A stretch of 46,663 nucleotides of DNA from Sphingobacterium puteale (GTDB lineage: Bacteria > Bacteroidota > Bacteroidia > Sphingobacteriales > Sphingobacteriaceae), in assembly GCF_003627955.1 (NCBI RefSeq), contig NZ_RBWS01000030.1, forward strand, positions 1 to 46,663, written 5' to 3'. How positions within the stretch are numbered: the first letter of the stretch is position 1; every line of letters begins with the position of its first letter. The notes below the pieces were generated by a model that was not told the origin of the DNA, searched no databases, and saw only the letters and a list, made by a program, of their open reading frames with translations. A program made the translations under genes and the position numbers. Below are positions 9,052 to 17,161 of this stretch, piece by piece.

Positions 9052-10140
9052 TTAATGATGAGCGTGTTCCTCTACTGCCATTCCGATAAATAAGGATGAC
9101 AACATCGTAAAGATGAATGCTTGAAGAAAAGCTACTAAAAGTTCCAATAAGAATAAAACAAGTGTCAACACCATAGAGACACCAATACTACCTCCTACTG
9201 TCAACTGTTGTTGGAATAAATAAACAATTGCGATCAACCCCATGACAACAGAGTGACCAGCTGTAATATTCGCAAACAAACGCAACATTAAGGAGAAGGG
9301 TTTTGTAAACATACCCAGTACCTCAATTGGTGCGAGAACTATTTTAAAAGGAACCGGAACACCTGGCATCCAGAAAATATGTTTCCAGTAATCTTTATTT
9401 CCTTTGAAATTGATAACAAAAAAGGTAAATAAAGCTAAACATAAAGTTACCGTAATATTACCAGTCACATTAAAACCAAGTGGTGTTAAACCTAATAAGT
9501 TTAGAATAAAAATCAGGAAAAATACAGATAACAGGTAAGGCATAAATTCCTTATAACGATGACCGATATTAGGAATAGCCATTTCATCACGTACATATAA
9601 AACCAACGGTTCTAAAACACGACCGATGCCTTTTGGAAGATTATTTACGCCTTTTTTATAGGTTTTAGCTAGGCCGATAAAGCCCCAAAACATTAAAAAT
9701 GCCGCTAATATTAAACCGACAACATTTTTTGTAATCGAAAAATCCAGGGGTTTTGCATTCGTAGGATGATGTTTATCATCGTAGCTCAATGTACCGGCAG
9801 CATCTGTTTTATAGATCTTTCCGTGGTAAAGTGTATAGAATTGACCATTTTTCTCCACAACAGACTCTCCATGATGAAACTCGCCAGAAGAAAAAACAAC
9901 CAATCCATTATCAATAAGAATTACTGGCAATGGAAAACCATAATGTTTTCCTGCTTTTTTATCGGTAAACAAAGAGAAATAATGATCATCCTGTAAGTGA
10001 TGTTGACTATACTCTTTAATTTCCTCAGCCTGGGTTTTAGGCGCATCCCCATGCGCTTCCTCAGCTGCTTTTAAGGTAAAAGGATTGACAGCAAGAAAAA
10101 TTACTGCAAATAATAAAAGTGCTCTCTTAAGATTCACCAT
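9052..10140 (-). CDS. atpB: F-type ATP synthase a subunit with long N-terminal extension
   Basis: The 362-residue membrane subunit forms the proton half-channels. The essential arginine is Arg287 (SLMLRLFAN) and the partner glutamine in the last helix is Gln340 (FLQAFIF). The canonical a-subunit core begins only near residue 135. Before it come a signal-like hydrophobic segment (residues 5-24) and about 110 polar residues with many histidines (HHLQDDHYF, FHHGES, DDKHHPT). The conserved core has normal spacing. A minus-strand TATTTTTG box lies 34 nt upstream of the start, so atpB may have its own promoter inside the operon. Confidence 0.95.
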   Translation of the reverse strand: MVNLKRALLLFAVIFLAVNPFTLKAAEEAHGDAPKTQAEEIKEYSQHHLQDDHYFSLFTDKKAGKHYGFPLPVILIDNGLVVFSSGEFHHGESVVEKNGQFYTLYHGKIYKTDAAGTLSYDDKHHPTNAKPLDFSITKNVVGLILAAFLMFWGFIGLAKTYKKGVNNLPKGIGRVLEPLVLYVRDEMAIPNIGHRYKEFMPYLLSVFFLIFILNLLGLTPLGFNVTGNITVTLCLALFTFFVINFKGNKDYWKHIFWMPGVPVPFKIVLAPIEVLGMFTKPFSLMLRLFANITAGHSVVMGLIAIVYLFQQQLTVGGSIGVSMVLTLVLFLLELLVAFLQAFIFTMLSSLFIGMAVEEHAHH

Positions 10141-10174
10141 TTCAGATTACTATTGAATAATAAAAAATTTTGCG

Positions 10175-10182
10175 CAAAAATA
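10175..10182 (-). promoter_or_regulatory. putative internal -7 element before atpB
   Basis: The minus strand reads TATTTTTG (TAnnTTTG) in the 94-bp gap between the 4-TM gene and atpB. This could give extra transcription of the structural atp genes independent of the two accessory genes. Confidence 0.35.
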
Positions 10183-10234
10183 CAATTTTATTTGGCATAA
10201 ATCACCATTTGTTTAAACTTTTTCCAAAAATAGT

Positions 10235-10633
10235 TTAAACCTGTTTATCTGCCTGATTTAAAGCGCTAAAAGCGACATATACATCGACAAACAAAGCGAT
10301 AAAAAATACAACCAAAAAGTTATATTCGATAAAGTTGTTTTCAACGGTCTTTAGCCCGTCTTTTATATAAATATACCCCGCGACAGCTTTCAGTAGCACA
10401 AGGCCTAGAAATATGACGCCTAATTTCTCTGGCATGGACCAGTTCGCAAAAAAGATCAAAACCGCAGCCAGCAAAGAAGAACAGAAGCCAAATGTATACA
10501 TCCCCACAAGACTGTAGGACGTTTGAGCCCAGTACCCCCCAGTGTTCATTCCGGATATCACGAGATAATGTGCAGCAAAACTTGCCGCAAAAACGATCAG
10601 CAGCACAAGGACGCTTTTCAAATAACTATTCAT
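10235..10633 (-). CDS. small four-TM membrane protein of the atp operon
   Basis: I chose the ATG at 10633 (132 residues, MNSYLKSVLVLL). A start further upstream would add a polar 16-residue leader that overlaps the previous gene more. The product is almost entirely membrane: hydrophobic segments at about residues 7-25, 40-62, 70-88 and 104-122. The start overlaps the end of the atpZ-like gene by 8 bp, which suggests translational coupling. The position upstream of atpB matches the AtpI/AtpZ accessory pair that helps assemble the c-ring or carries Mg2+ or Ca2+ in other bacteria. I recognise no family motif, so that role is inference from context. Confidence 0.8.
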   Translation of the reverse strand: MNSYLKSVLVLLIVFAASFAAHYLVISGMNTGGYWAQTSYSLVGMYTFGFCSSLLAAVLIFFANWSMPEKLGVIFLGLVLLKAVAGYIYIKDGLKTVENNFIEYNFLVVFFIALFVDVYVAFSALNQADKQV

Positions 10634-10853
10634 TCTTATTAATTTGATTTGCTTGCCTGATGAACTGATACAGAGATACAACCACTCCTAACAGTGTCAA
10701 TCCCTTCATTCCCCATTCACCCGCAATCGCATATTTATTGTCTAACCAACTTCCGACCCAGTAAAATAAATATATTGTCACACCCATCTGAATCGGCATG
10801 GAAGTAAAAACAATCCATTTGTTAATCTTTTTATTGGTTTTCTCCTCTTTCAA
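10626..10853 (-). CDS. AtpZ/AtpI family protein
   Basis: The 75-residue product has two membrane helices (about 13-33 and 49-66) with a GSWLDNKY segment between them, which is characteristic of AtpZ. AtpZ/AtpI proteins are encoded first in many F-ATP synthase operons and are thought to help c-ring assembly or ion uptake. It is the first gene of this operon, overlaps the next gene by 8 bp and has a TATATTTG box 23 nt upstream. Confidence 0.85.
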   Translation of the reverse strand: MKEEKTNKKINKWIVFTSMPIQMGVTIYLFYWVGSWLDNKYAIAGEWGMKGLTLLGVVVSLYQFIRQANQINKNE

Positions 10854-10875
10854 TTAGTTTATAATAAAAGGTTGA

Positions 10876-10908
10876 CAAATATACATCATAAATCCTTACC
10901 CACTACAA
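10876..10908 (-). promoter_or_regulatory. putative promoter of the atp operon
   Basis: On the minus strand a TATATTTG -7 element (10876-10883) is preceded, 22 bp further upstream, by TTG (10906-10908), close to Bacteroidota -33/-7 spacing. The -33 element would lie in the last codons of the helicase gene. The atpZ-like start codon is 22 nt downstream. Confidence 0.5.
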
Positions 10909-13128
10909 TCCTAAAACTTTTTGTCCAATTTTAATATCCGGATAGTCTATATCCGCCCCTAATAGCATCTTGAGCTCCGAAGAAGATTTATCAGGATTTG
11001 CACGAATAACGTCCAAGATACGATCCAGTTTCTCTTGATCAATTAATTCTGTTGCTTCAACCTCCGTCCCCACAAAATTAATCAAATGTCCGTAAATCGT
11101 ACCGGCTACCATCCCGCGCTTACCTGCTATATCAGCGATACTCATCCCTTCTTTAAACATTTCCAATGAAATATCTTTCGTATCTAATTTCTTGGTGCCT
11201 TCCTCATCAGCACTTTGAGCTGCCAGCACCTCCTTTTCTTTCGTTTTAACCTGAGCGGCTACATCAAGCATGGCGGTTTGGAAATCCTCTCTTTTAGACA
11301 GCGTTTCAGCAATAATTAGACAATGTTGTAACTGTTCGCGTTTCCTTTTGTAATCCAGCAATATGGCCTTTAGCTCATCAATATATTTCTTTGTCCGCTT
11401 ACGAATCTGGTATTCTTCAATGTGTTTTGTCAACGCTTCAATAAGGTCCTTATCCATTCGGGGCAAAAACCAATTTACAGCGGCAGTGGAACGTTCACAG
11501 ATCAGATCATAGTCAATCGCTTCTTTATCCCGAAGAAGATCATAAAGGACAACAATAAATTTATGTGCTACCTTCTCCTGTGTCTGGAGCTGTTTAACCA
11601 CCTTCTGAAAGAACTGAATGGCCGTTTCCTTCCCATCGATATTGCGTTCTTCCATTGATTTAAGCAGCTCTGAAGTCTCTGCTAAGAGTCCATCCCACCG
11701 AAAACCATTCATTAGAATCTGCCCAAGATAATTTCGTTGGCACTGTTCCAATATTTCATTGATATTAGACTGGGAATGTGCCCGTTGCGCAAATTCAACC
11801 ACTTGGTAATCCGTGCGGATGGCATAAGATGGAATAATAGATTTAAGCACCAGTCCATCCAGACTTGTCAGACGGCTTAACGCAACGTAAACCTGTCCTG
11901 CAGCAAAGGAAGTACCCGCATCTATAATTGCCTTCTGGAAGGTCAATCCCTGACTTTTATGAATCGTGATTGCCCAAGCTAATCGCAGCGGAAATTGAGA
12001 AAATGTCCCTAGAATTTCTTCTCTGATCTGATCCTGTCCTTTATCATAATTGTAACGGATATTTTCCCAGGTTTCCCTTTTTACCGTCACCTCTTCAGAA
12101 CCATCTGGAAAAGTAACCGATACAGTACCATGTGCTGTATCTATATCCTTTACCGTACCAATTTTACCATTGTAATACTTTCGCTCCTCACCAGAATCAT
12201 TTCGGATAAACATCACCTGTGCACCTATTTTTAATGATAGTGTTTCCTCGGCAGGATAAGATCCTTGTGCGAAGTCATCTTTCACCACGGCTTTTAAGTT
12301 GAGCATTTTCCCAGATAATGACGCCAACTTTGCGCTGTTAATCTCGTCGGCATTCCGATTATGAGATGTCAATGTGATATATTGTTCCTCCTCCTTTGGC
12401 ACGAAATCTTGCTGATAGTACCCATTTAAGGTAGCCAGCATCTCACTGGTGCATTGATTATTCCGTATCGCATTTAAAATCGAAATAAAGCTCTCGTCCT
12501 GCTGACGATAGATTTTATTGAGTTCTAACATGACCAAAGGGCTATCCCGTAAGATTTTTGCATTGAAGAAAAACACCGAAGAATAATGATCACGTAGGAC
12601 ATTCCATTCCGCATCTTTGACCACGGGTGGTAATTGATATAAATCTCCGATAAACAACACCTGCAAACCACCGAAAGGACGCATATCGCGACGAACCGAC
12701 TGTAATATCACATTGATCGCATCTAATGTATCTGCCCTTACCATTGAGACCTCATCAATAACCAACAGCTCCAGTTCCTGCAAAATCGCCCGTCGTTGTT
12801 TTGTTAGTTTTATTGTGCTGAACAACCGGGATTTATTATAGATATGACTGTCCTGCTCATCCCAGCGCAACTCATAATCCTCCACAAAAGTTCCGAAAGG
12901 AAGCCAAAATAACGAGTGTAAAGTCGTCCCTCCCGCATTCATGGCAGCGACACCTGTCGGTGCGGTAATAGCCATTTTCTTGTAGCTATGCTCACGAATA
13001 TATTTCAAGAAAGTCGTTTTACCTGTACCTGCCTTTCCTGTAATAAATACATTCTGATTGGTTTGGTTAACAAATGCAACAGCCTGCATAAATGCTGTGT
13101 TTTCCCGATCGACTTGAAAATTTGACAT
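10903..13128 (-). CDS. Pif1/RecD-like superfamily 1 helicase with C-terminal HTH domain
   Basis: The 741-residue ATPase has Walker A GKAGTGKT (31-38), Walker B LLVIDEVSM (near 117), a GDLYQLPPV motif and a C-terminal helicase motif AWAITIHKSQGLTF with VALSRL, the arrangement of Pif1/RecD2 5'-3' DNA helicases. The last about 90 residues contain a helix-turn-helix-like segment (SLEMFKEGMSIADIAGKRGM, then GTIYGHLI) like the HTH found after some RecQ and Pif1 helicases. It probably acts in replication or recombination on stalled or structured DNA. It is a single gene just upstream of the atp operon and divergent from the cupin gene. Confidence 0.9.
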   Translation of the reverse strand: MSNFQVDRENTAFMQAVAFVNQTNQNVFITGKAGTGKTTFLKYIREHSYKKMAITAPTGVAAMNAGGTTLHSLFWLPFGTFVEDYELRWDEQDSHIYNKSRLFSTIKLTKQRRAILQELELLVIDEVSMVRADTLDAINVILQSVRRDMRPFGGLQVLFIGDLYQLPPVVKDAEWNVLRDHYSSVFFFNAKILRDSPLVMLELNKIYRQQDESFISILNAIRNNQCTSEMLATLNGYYQQDFVPKEEEQYITLTSHNRNADEINSAKLASLSGKMLNLKAVVKDDFAQGSYPAEETLSLKIGAQVMFIRNDSGEERKYYNGKIGTVKDIDTAHGTVSVTFPDGSEEVTVKRETWENIRYNYDKGQDQIREEILGTFSQFPLRLAWAITIHKSQGLTFQKAIIDAGTSFAAGQVYVALSRLTSLDGLVLKSIIPSYAIRTDYQVVEFAQRAHSQSNINEILEQCQRNYLGQILMNGFRWDGLLAETSELLKSMEERNIDGKETAIQFFQKVVKQLQTQEKVAHKFIVVLYDLLRDKEAIDYDLICERSTAAVNWFLPRMDKDLIEALTKHIEEYQIRKRTKKYIDELKAILLDYKRKREQLQHCLIIAETLSKREDFQTAMLDVAAQVKTKEKEVLAAQSADEEGTKKLDTKDISLEMFKEGMSIADIAGKRGMVAGTIYGHLINFVGTEVEATELIDQEKLDRILDVIRANPDKSSSELKMLLGADIDYPDIKIGQKVLGL

Positions 13129-13149
13129 ATCCTGAAATTAGATTGATCA

Positions 13150-13157
13150 CAAAACTA
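13150..13157 (-). promoter_or_regulatory. putative -7 element of helicase gene
   Basis: The minus strand reads TAGTTTTG (TAnnTTTG) 21 nt upstream of the helicase start codon, in the 199-bp divergent gap shared with the cupin gene. Confidence 0.4.
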
Positions 13158-13327
13158 AGGATTTCATTTTGAAAACATATCCTACCCCTGGATTGTATAT
13201 TTTATAAAAAAACGCGTTTTACTGATGATTTTATCAAAGCTAAAACGGTTAACTAAAAACATTAATGATTTTTTTCTATATTTAGCTGCTGAATTAAAGA
13301 TGAATAAATTTTTAGAAATTTAATAAC

Positions 13328-13825
13328 ATGGCTATAGATAAAATCGCATTATTTGAGAAAGTGCAGGAAATGTTGACATCCAAAGGGTTCAACATTGAGA
13401 AATCGGATGCAGCACGCCCTTGGGGTGGCTTTTTTGTTATCGACGAGTCACAGGCACAAGAGTTTGCCAATGAGTATTTTGGAGGATTGGATGTTCAGGA
13501 ATTACGAATTTCGGGAAAATTAAGTCCAAAAATTCTGATCGTTGCGCCAGACAAGAGACTTTCTTGGCAATATCACTACCGTCGTGCCGAAATCTGGCGT
13601 GTCATTCAAGGCAACGTAGGTGTCATGGTTTCGGATACAGATGAAGAGTCTGTTGTCTCTACCTTGAAAGAAGGCGAAACGATCAGATTACGTCAGGGAC
13701 AACGTCACCGTTTGATCGGTTTGGATGGCTTCGGTATTTTGGCTGAAATCTGGCAACATACGGATGCCAACAACCCTTCTGATGAAGACGATATTGTTCG
13801 CGTTCAAGACGATTTCGGAAGATAA
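13328..13825 (+). CDS. cupin of the type II mannose-6-phosphate isomerase family
   Basis: The 165-residue single-domain cupin resembles the isomerase half of bifunctional ManC/type II phosphomannose isomerases. Visible are RPWGGFFVID near residue 30, SWQYHYRRAEIWRVIQG near 78 (His and Glu metal ligands) and LRQGQRHRLIG near 122 (third His). Such proteins interconvert sugar phosphates for surface glycans, but the guanylyltransferase half is absent and no sugar gene is nearby, so the substrate is open. It is a single gene, divergent from the helicase. Confidence 0.8.
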   Translation: MAIDKIALFEKVQEMLTSKGFNIEKSDAARPWGGFFVIDESQAQEFANEYFGGLDVQELRISGKLSPKILIVAPDKRLSWQYHYRRAEIWRVIQGNVGVMVSDTDEESVVSTLKEGETIRLRQGQRHRLIGLDGFGILAEIWQHTDANNPSDEDDIVRVQDDFGR

Positions 13826-14123
13826 GAAGCTTCCTCAGTTACTTTTTACAAAGATTTCCAATCCAAGATTGGGAATCTTTGCTTCCCCGCTTTATTTTAT
13901 CCTTTAGGTAACCCATCCCTCCGTCGCAGCATAGCCGGATCCTGTTTCACACAACTTATTGATCTGATGATCCCCATTTGATAGCTGTACTGGAATTACC
14001 TGTAACGGCCTATTCATCCTTTTTGAGCATTAATTAACCTGATGATGATTTCATCCAATAAATTTAGCTACCACAATCCTATTTTTTACTATTTTAGTAT
14101 ACGTAATAATAAAATGTCAAATT
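13826..14123. other. intergenic stretch with an inverted repeat
   Basis: These 298 bases hold no gene I can support. A hairpin with a 15-bp stem, allowing one mismatch, lies at 13849-13881 (CAAAGATTTCCAATC, then CAA, then GATTGGGAATCTTTG). It follows the cupin stop codon and probably ends that transcript, although the T-tract after it is weak. No exact TAnnTTTG box is seen before the gene at 14124. Confidence 0.55.
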
Positions 14124-14858
14124 ATGAGCAACGATGAAAACAAGAAAAGTTCGGGGATATTAAGCAGTCTTAAAAAATTAATTTTCGAAGATGATCAGAC
14201 AGGTTCCATTCCCCCATCGCCGCCTCCGGTTCCACCTGCTCCGACAAAAGAAAAATTAAGTACCCCCACATATACGTCGGCACAGCCCCCTGTGTCAACC
14301 GGAAAAACTCCGCCGCCTATCCCCATAACAGCCAATGATGGATCTACCGATCTCAAAGAAATGAAACTGAAAGTATACGCCATCCTCGAAAAACTCAATG
14401 AACAAGGAGTTGATTTTTTTGAAGTCTGGAATGCTGCTGCTGCAATGGGAAAAGTAGAGGAAAATACCTTAAAAGCCGCATATACCTCCCTGAAGTTTGT
14501 CGATGGTTCGTTATCGAAGGAAAAACTTGTGGCAACTGGCACAAATTATGCTAATAAGCTTAAAGAAACCATTGCTAAAGAGTCGGAACAAAAAGAAGCT
14601 GAAAAGAAAAGGACGGAACAAGACCGAACGATGGAGATTACAAATTTGAACAGTGAAATCAAAGCATTAACGGAAAACATCGCCAAACTGCAGGATGATC
14701 TACAGAAAAAGCAAATCGCACTGGGACAAATTAATGAAAAGTACGGACCAAAAATTAAAGAAATCGAACAAAAAATAGCCATAGGCAACGCGGCTGTCGG
14801 TGAGGTCATTACCGAAATCAACAGTGCACTACATATGATTAATCAATCAATTACATAA
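14124..14858 (+). CDS. proline-rich coiled-coil protein, unknown function
   Basis: I do not recognise a family for this 244-residue product. It has no signal peptide or membrane helix. Residues 29-67 are proline-rich (PPSPPPVPPAP at 30-40, TPPPIP at 62-67). Residues about 76-135 form a predicted helical domain (EMKLKVYAILEKLNEQGVDF). Residues about 145-225 are a charged coiled coil rich in Glu, Lys and Gln. It is the first gene of a three-gene operon, with only 10 bp before the next gene. The PPPIP pentamer also occurs twice in the SPFH-GYF_2 protein encoded by the facing operon, and GYF domains bind proline-rich tracts, so the two may interact. Confidence 0.8.
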   Translation: MSNDENKKSSGILSSLKKLIFEDDQTGSIPPSPPPVPPAPTKEKLSTPTYTSAQPPVSTGKTPPPIPITANDGSTDLKEMKLKVYAILEKLNEQGVDFFEVWNAAAAMGKVEENTLKAAYTSLKFVDGSLSKEKLVATGTNYANKLKETIAKESEQKEAEKKRTEQDRTMEITNLNSEIKALTENIAKLQDDLQKKQIALGQINEKYGPKIKEIEQKIAIGNAAVGEVITEINSALHMINQSIT

Positions 14859-14868
14859 CTTTAAATCA

Positions 14869-15978
14869 ATGGAAAAAAAAGACCAATACATTAATATTCC
14901 TGCTGAAATAAAGACGCAGCTCCCGATATTTCAAGTTTTAGGAGACCATTTGCCTGCTCAATTAAAATCCCCGGAAGCAAAAAAGACAGTCTCCGCAATT
15001 TTCTTTTGGGCACTGATACTGGGGGGGGCATTTGCTTTTTTCAAATACCTTCCCATTATGCTCGAGTACGCAGGAAAGAGTATTTTATTTGTGATCTTCA
15101 GCATTATTCTGATCACCTTATTACTTTTAGCACCTAAGATTATTGCCCTACTACATCGTTTGGGTACTGTATTACTTTTCAAAGGCGAAAAATCCATTAT
15201 CAGAAACAATCCGATAGAGACCTTACAACTGTTATCCCGTGATGCGAAAGACACCCTAAAACGTGTGAAGGAAAAGATCAGTAATGTGGACGGTGTGCGC
15301 ATCGATATGATTCAAAGTGGTGAAACGGCACAAAAAACTGCCGAAGAAAAGTACACCTATGCAAAAAGGTTTACAGCAGAAGCTGCTAATCTTGACGAAA
15401 AATCAAAGGAGGAAGCGAGCAGAAATAATGCGGAAAAAGCTAATGCATACGCAAGAGATGCCAAGGAAACACGTACCAAAGCTTTTCTGCTGGGTAAGGA
15501 AGGGGAATCAGAAGAACAAAATGCACGTAGTTATGTACAATATGCCAATCAGTTTGCGAAAGTATTGGAAGTCCTCAAAGACAATGAAAGCGCGGCCCGT
15601 ATTTATGTAAGTACGCTGGATAGCAGCATCTCCATCATTTCGAAGAAACTAGAAGCGACGCAAAAAATGAAAAATGCGACGGATGGGCTTGCCGATGTGT
15701 TTAATATCAAAGATGGCTGGGCTTTTCAGGAAGCGATGAACGCAGCTACAGGTGCTATCAGCCAAAATATTGCATCCATTCGTTCCAACCTAGACTTCTT
15801 GGATCAAAACAACAACATCACCGTAGGCGGAGCTCCTTCGCAGGGCGAACTTGAAGAATTTATCCGCAAGGTCGACGAGCGTAACTTAAAAGTTCTCAAC
15901 GTCACTCAGATGTCCGATGCGAGCTACGAACTCAAACCGGAGGAGAAAGTCGACAAAGGCTTTACATTACTCGATTAA
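14869..15978 (+). CDS. two-TM coiled-coil membrane protein, unknown function
   Basis: The 369-residue product has two membrane helices (about 41-59 and 70-88) with a short cytoplasmic N-terminus, then a long helical region (about 115-275) with heptad-like Ala, Glu and Lys content, giving a membrane-anchored coiled coil. The C-terminal tail (about 310-369) is acidic. I recognise no named family. The helical part loosely recalls PspA-type or toxic-anion-resistance-type coiled coils, but the evidence is composition only. It is the middle gene of the operon: 10 bp after the proline-rich gene and 32 bp before the actin-fold gene. Confidence 0.8.
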   Translation: MEKKDQYINIPAEIKTQLPIFQVLGDHLPAQLKSPEAKKTVSAIFFWALILGGAFAFFKYLPIMLEYAGKSILFVIFSIILITLLLLAPKIIALLHRLGTVLLFKGEKSIIRNNPIETLQLLSRDAKDTLKRVKEKISNVDGVRIDMIQSGETAQKTAEEKYTYAKRFTAEAANLDEKSKEEASRNNAEKANAYARDAKETRTKAFLLGKEGESEEQNARSYVQYANQFAKVLEVLKDNESAARIYVSTLDSSISIISKKLEATQKMKNATDGLADVFNIKDGWAFQEAMNAATGAISQNIASIRSNLDFLDQNNNITVGGAPSQGELEEFIRKVDERNLKVLNVTQMSDASYELKPEEKVDKGFTLLD

Positions 15979-16010
15979 TTAATCAAAACAATATCATATT
16001 ATTCAAAATT

Positions 16011-17000
16011 ATGGAAGAGAAATCGACATGGGCTAGGTTAAGATGGCCTATCAAAGCAATTATTATCGCATTACCTATCCTTGCTATTGGCTATTGGGCG
16101 ATGCAGTCTGGCAAGTTTGACACTAAACTCGCAGTTAAACCGGACTCAACCAATATCAACGCTACCGGACCTGCAGCTTCAGGACCGGAAAGCACGCGCT
16201 CATTCAACTATCAGCCTGAAAAGCCCGTTGACGGCGAGTATAAGGGTGTTGTAGAAGTAGGTGCTTCGGGATTCAATTCCTTTGTCGTCAATATGGATAA
16301 AGAAAACCGTTGGGAGATTATCTCCAAAGATTTTGGAAAATCCTTTGCCTATGAGGGATTAGCCACCACAGAAGATATCCGTAAAGGTCTAAAGGATTAT
16401 ATTGGTATGATGCTTGATAAAGGCGTAAAATCCAAAAATATCCACTTTGTGATCAGTTCCGGCGCCCAGAAAGAACCTAAAACAACTGTCATCAGTTCGG
16501 AACTTAGAAAAATGGGCTTCGTTGTGAATTTAGTGACAGCCGAACAAGAGGGAAAACTAGCACTTAAATCCGTGCTTCCTAAAGCCTATGAAGAAAATTC
16601 TTTTGTTGTGGACATCGGTTCGGGCAACACTAAGATTTCGTGGATTGATGGTGATACCAAATCTGAGGAAGCACCTGGTGCAAAATATTATGAAAAAGAT
16701 TTAAAGGATGAGGCTGTTTATGCAGAAGTAAAAAAATTAGGTGAGAAAATACCGGCTTCAAAAAGAGAAGTCTGCTTTATCATCGGTGGCGTTCCTTTTG
16801 AGTTAGCATCTCAGACACGTCAGGGAGAGGAGCGTTTTACTGTATTGAATGATCCCACTTCTTATAAAGCCGATAAAATAAAAACCAAAAGCGGTGTCAA
16901 CATTTACAAAGCGCTTAAAGATGCGACCAACTGCGACACCTTTGTATTCGATTGGGACGCAAACTTTACGATCGGCTTCTTGCTTTCTTTAAATAAATAA
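16011..17000 (+). CDS. membrane-anchored Ppx/GppA-like (actin-fold) protein
   Basis: The 329-residue product has one N-terminal membrane helix (about 13-30) and a spacer (35-75), then what looks like an actin/hexokinase/Hsp70-fold domain. EVGASGFNSFVV (82-93) resembles the phosphate-1 loop of exopolyphosphatases (DLGSNSF), LVTAEQEGKLALKSV (174-188) resembles the Ppx ISGEEEA-LI segment, and VVDIGSGNTKISW (199-211) is a phosphate-2 loop. IIGGVP near 257 could be the adenosine loop. The first acidic residue is Glu82 rather than Asp. Ppx/GppA enzymes hydrolyse polyphosphate or pppGpp; whether this one has any activity is unknown. It is the last gene of the operon, before a shared terminator. Confidence 0.75.
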   Translation: MEEKSTWARLRWPIKAIIIALPILAIGYWAMQSGKFDTKLAVKPDSTNINATGPAASGPESTRSFNYQPEKPVDGEYKGVVEVGASGFNSFVVNMDKENRWEIISKDFGKSFAYEGLATTEDIRKGLKDYIGMMLDKGVKSKNIHFVISSGAQKEPKTTVISSELRKMGFVVNLVTAEQEGKLALKSVLPKAYEENSFVVDIGSGNTKISWIDGDTKSEEAPGAKYYEKDLKDEAVYAEVKKLGEKIPASKREVCFIIGGVPFELASQTRQGEERFTVLNDPTSYKADKIKTKSGVNIYKALKDATNCDTFVFDWDANFTIGFLLSLNK

Positions 17001-17014
17001 CTATATTTTACGAC

Positions 17015-17058
17015 AATAAAAAAGAGCTGTGCTTTTTGAAGCACAGCTCTTTTTTATT
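17015..17058. terminator. bidirectional terminator, 20-bp perfect stem
   Basis: The arms 17015-17034 and 17039-17058 pair perfectly around a TTTG loop, with A and T runs at the base on both strands. It sits between the plus operon ending at 17000 and the minus operon ending at 17162 and can stop both. The bases from 17059 to 17161 hold nothing else I can support. Confidence 0.9.
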
Positions 17059-17161
17059 GAAAATATTTGTTTCAATTGATCAGAAAAAAACTTCAGTTTA
17101 CTTTTCATAGCTGTCGATGCCAGCGAAATCATGGAGTTTTTTTTTGCTTTTGTAAACATCA

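Noticed and set aside
10634..10681. Longer start of the four-TM atp-operon protein
   Set aside because: It would overlap the atpZ-like gene by 56 bp and add a polar leader; the ATG at 10633 gives a normal membrane protein start.
13849..13881. The 13849-13881 hairpin as an attachment site or mobile-element end
   Set aside because: It is an ordinary imperfect stem right after a stop codon with no direct repeats or integrase nearby; a weak terminator is the simpler reading.
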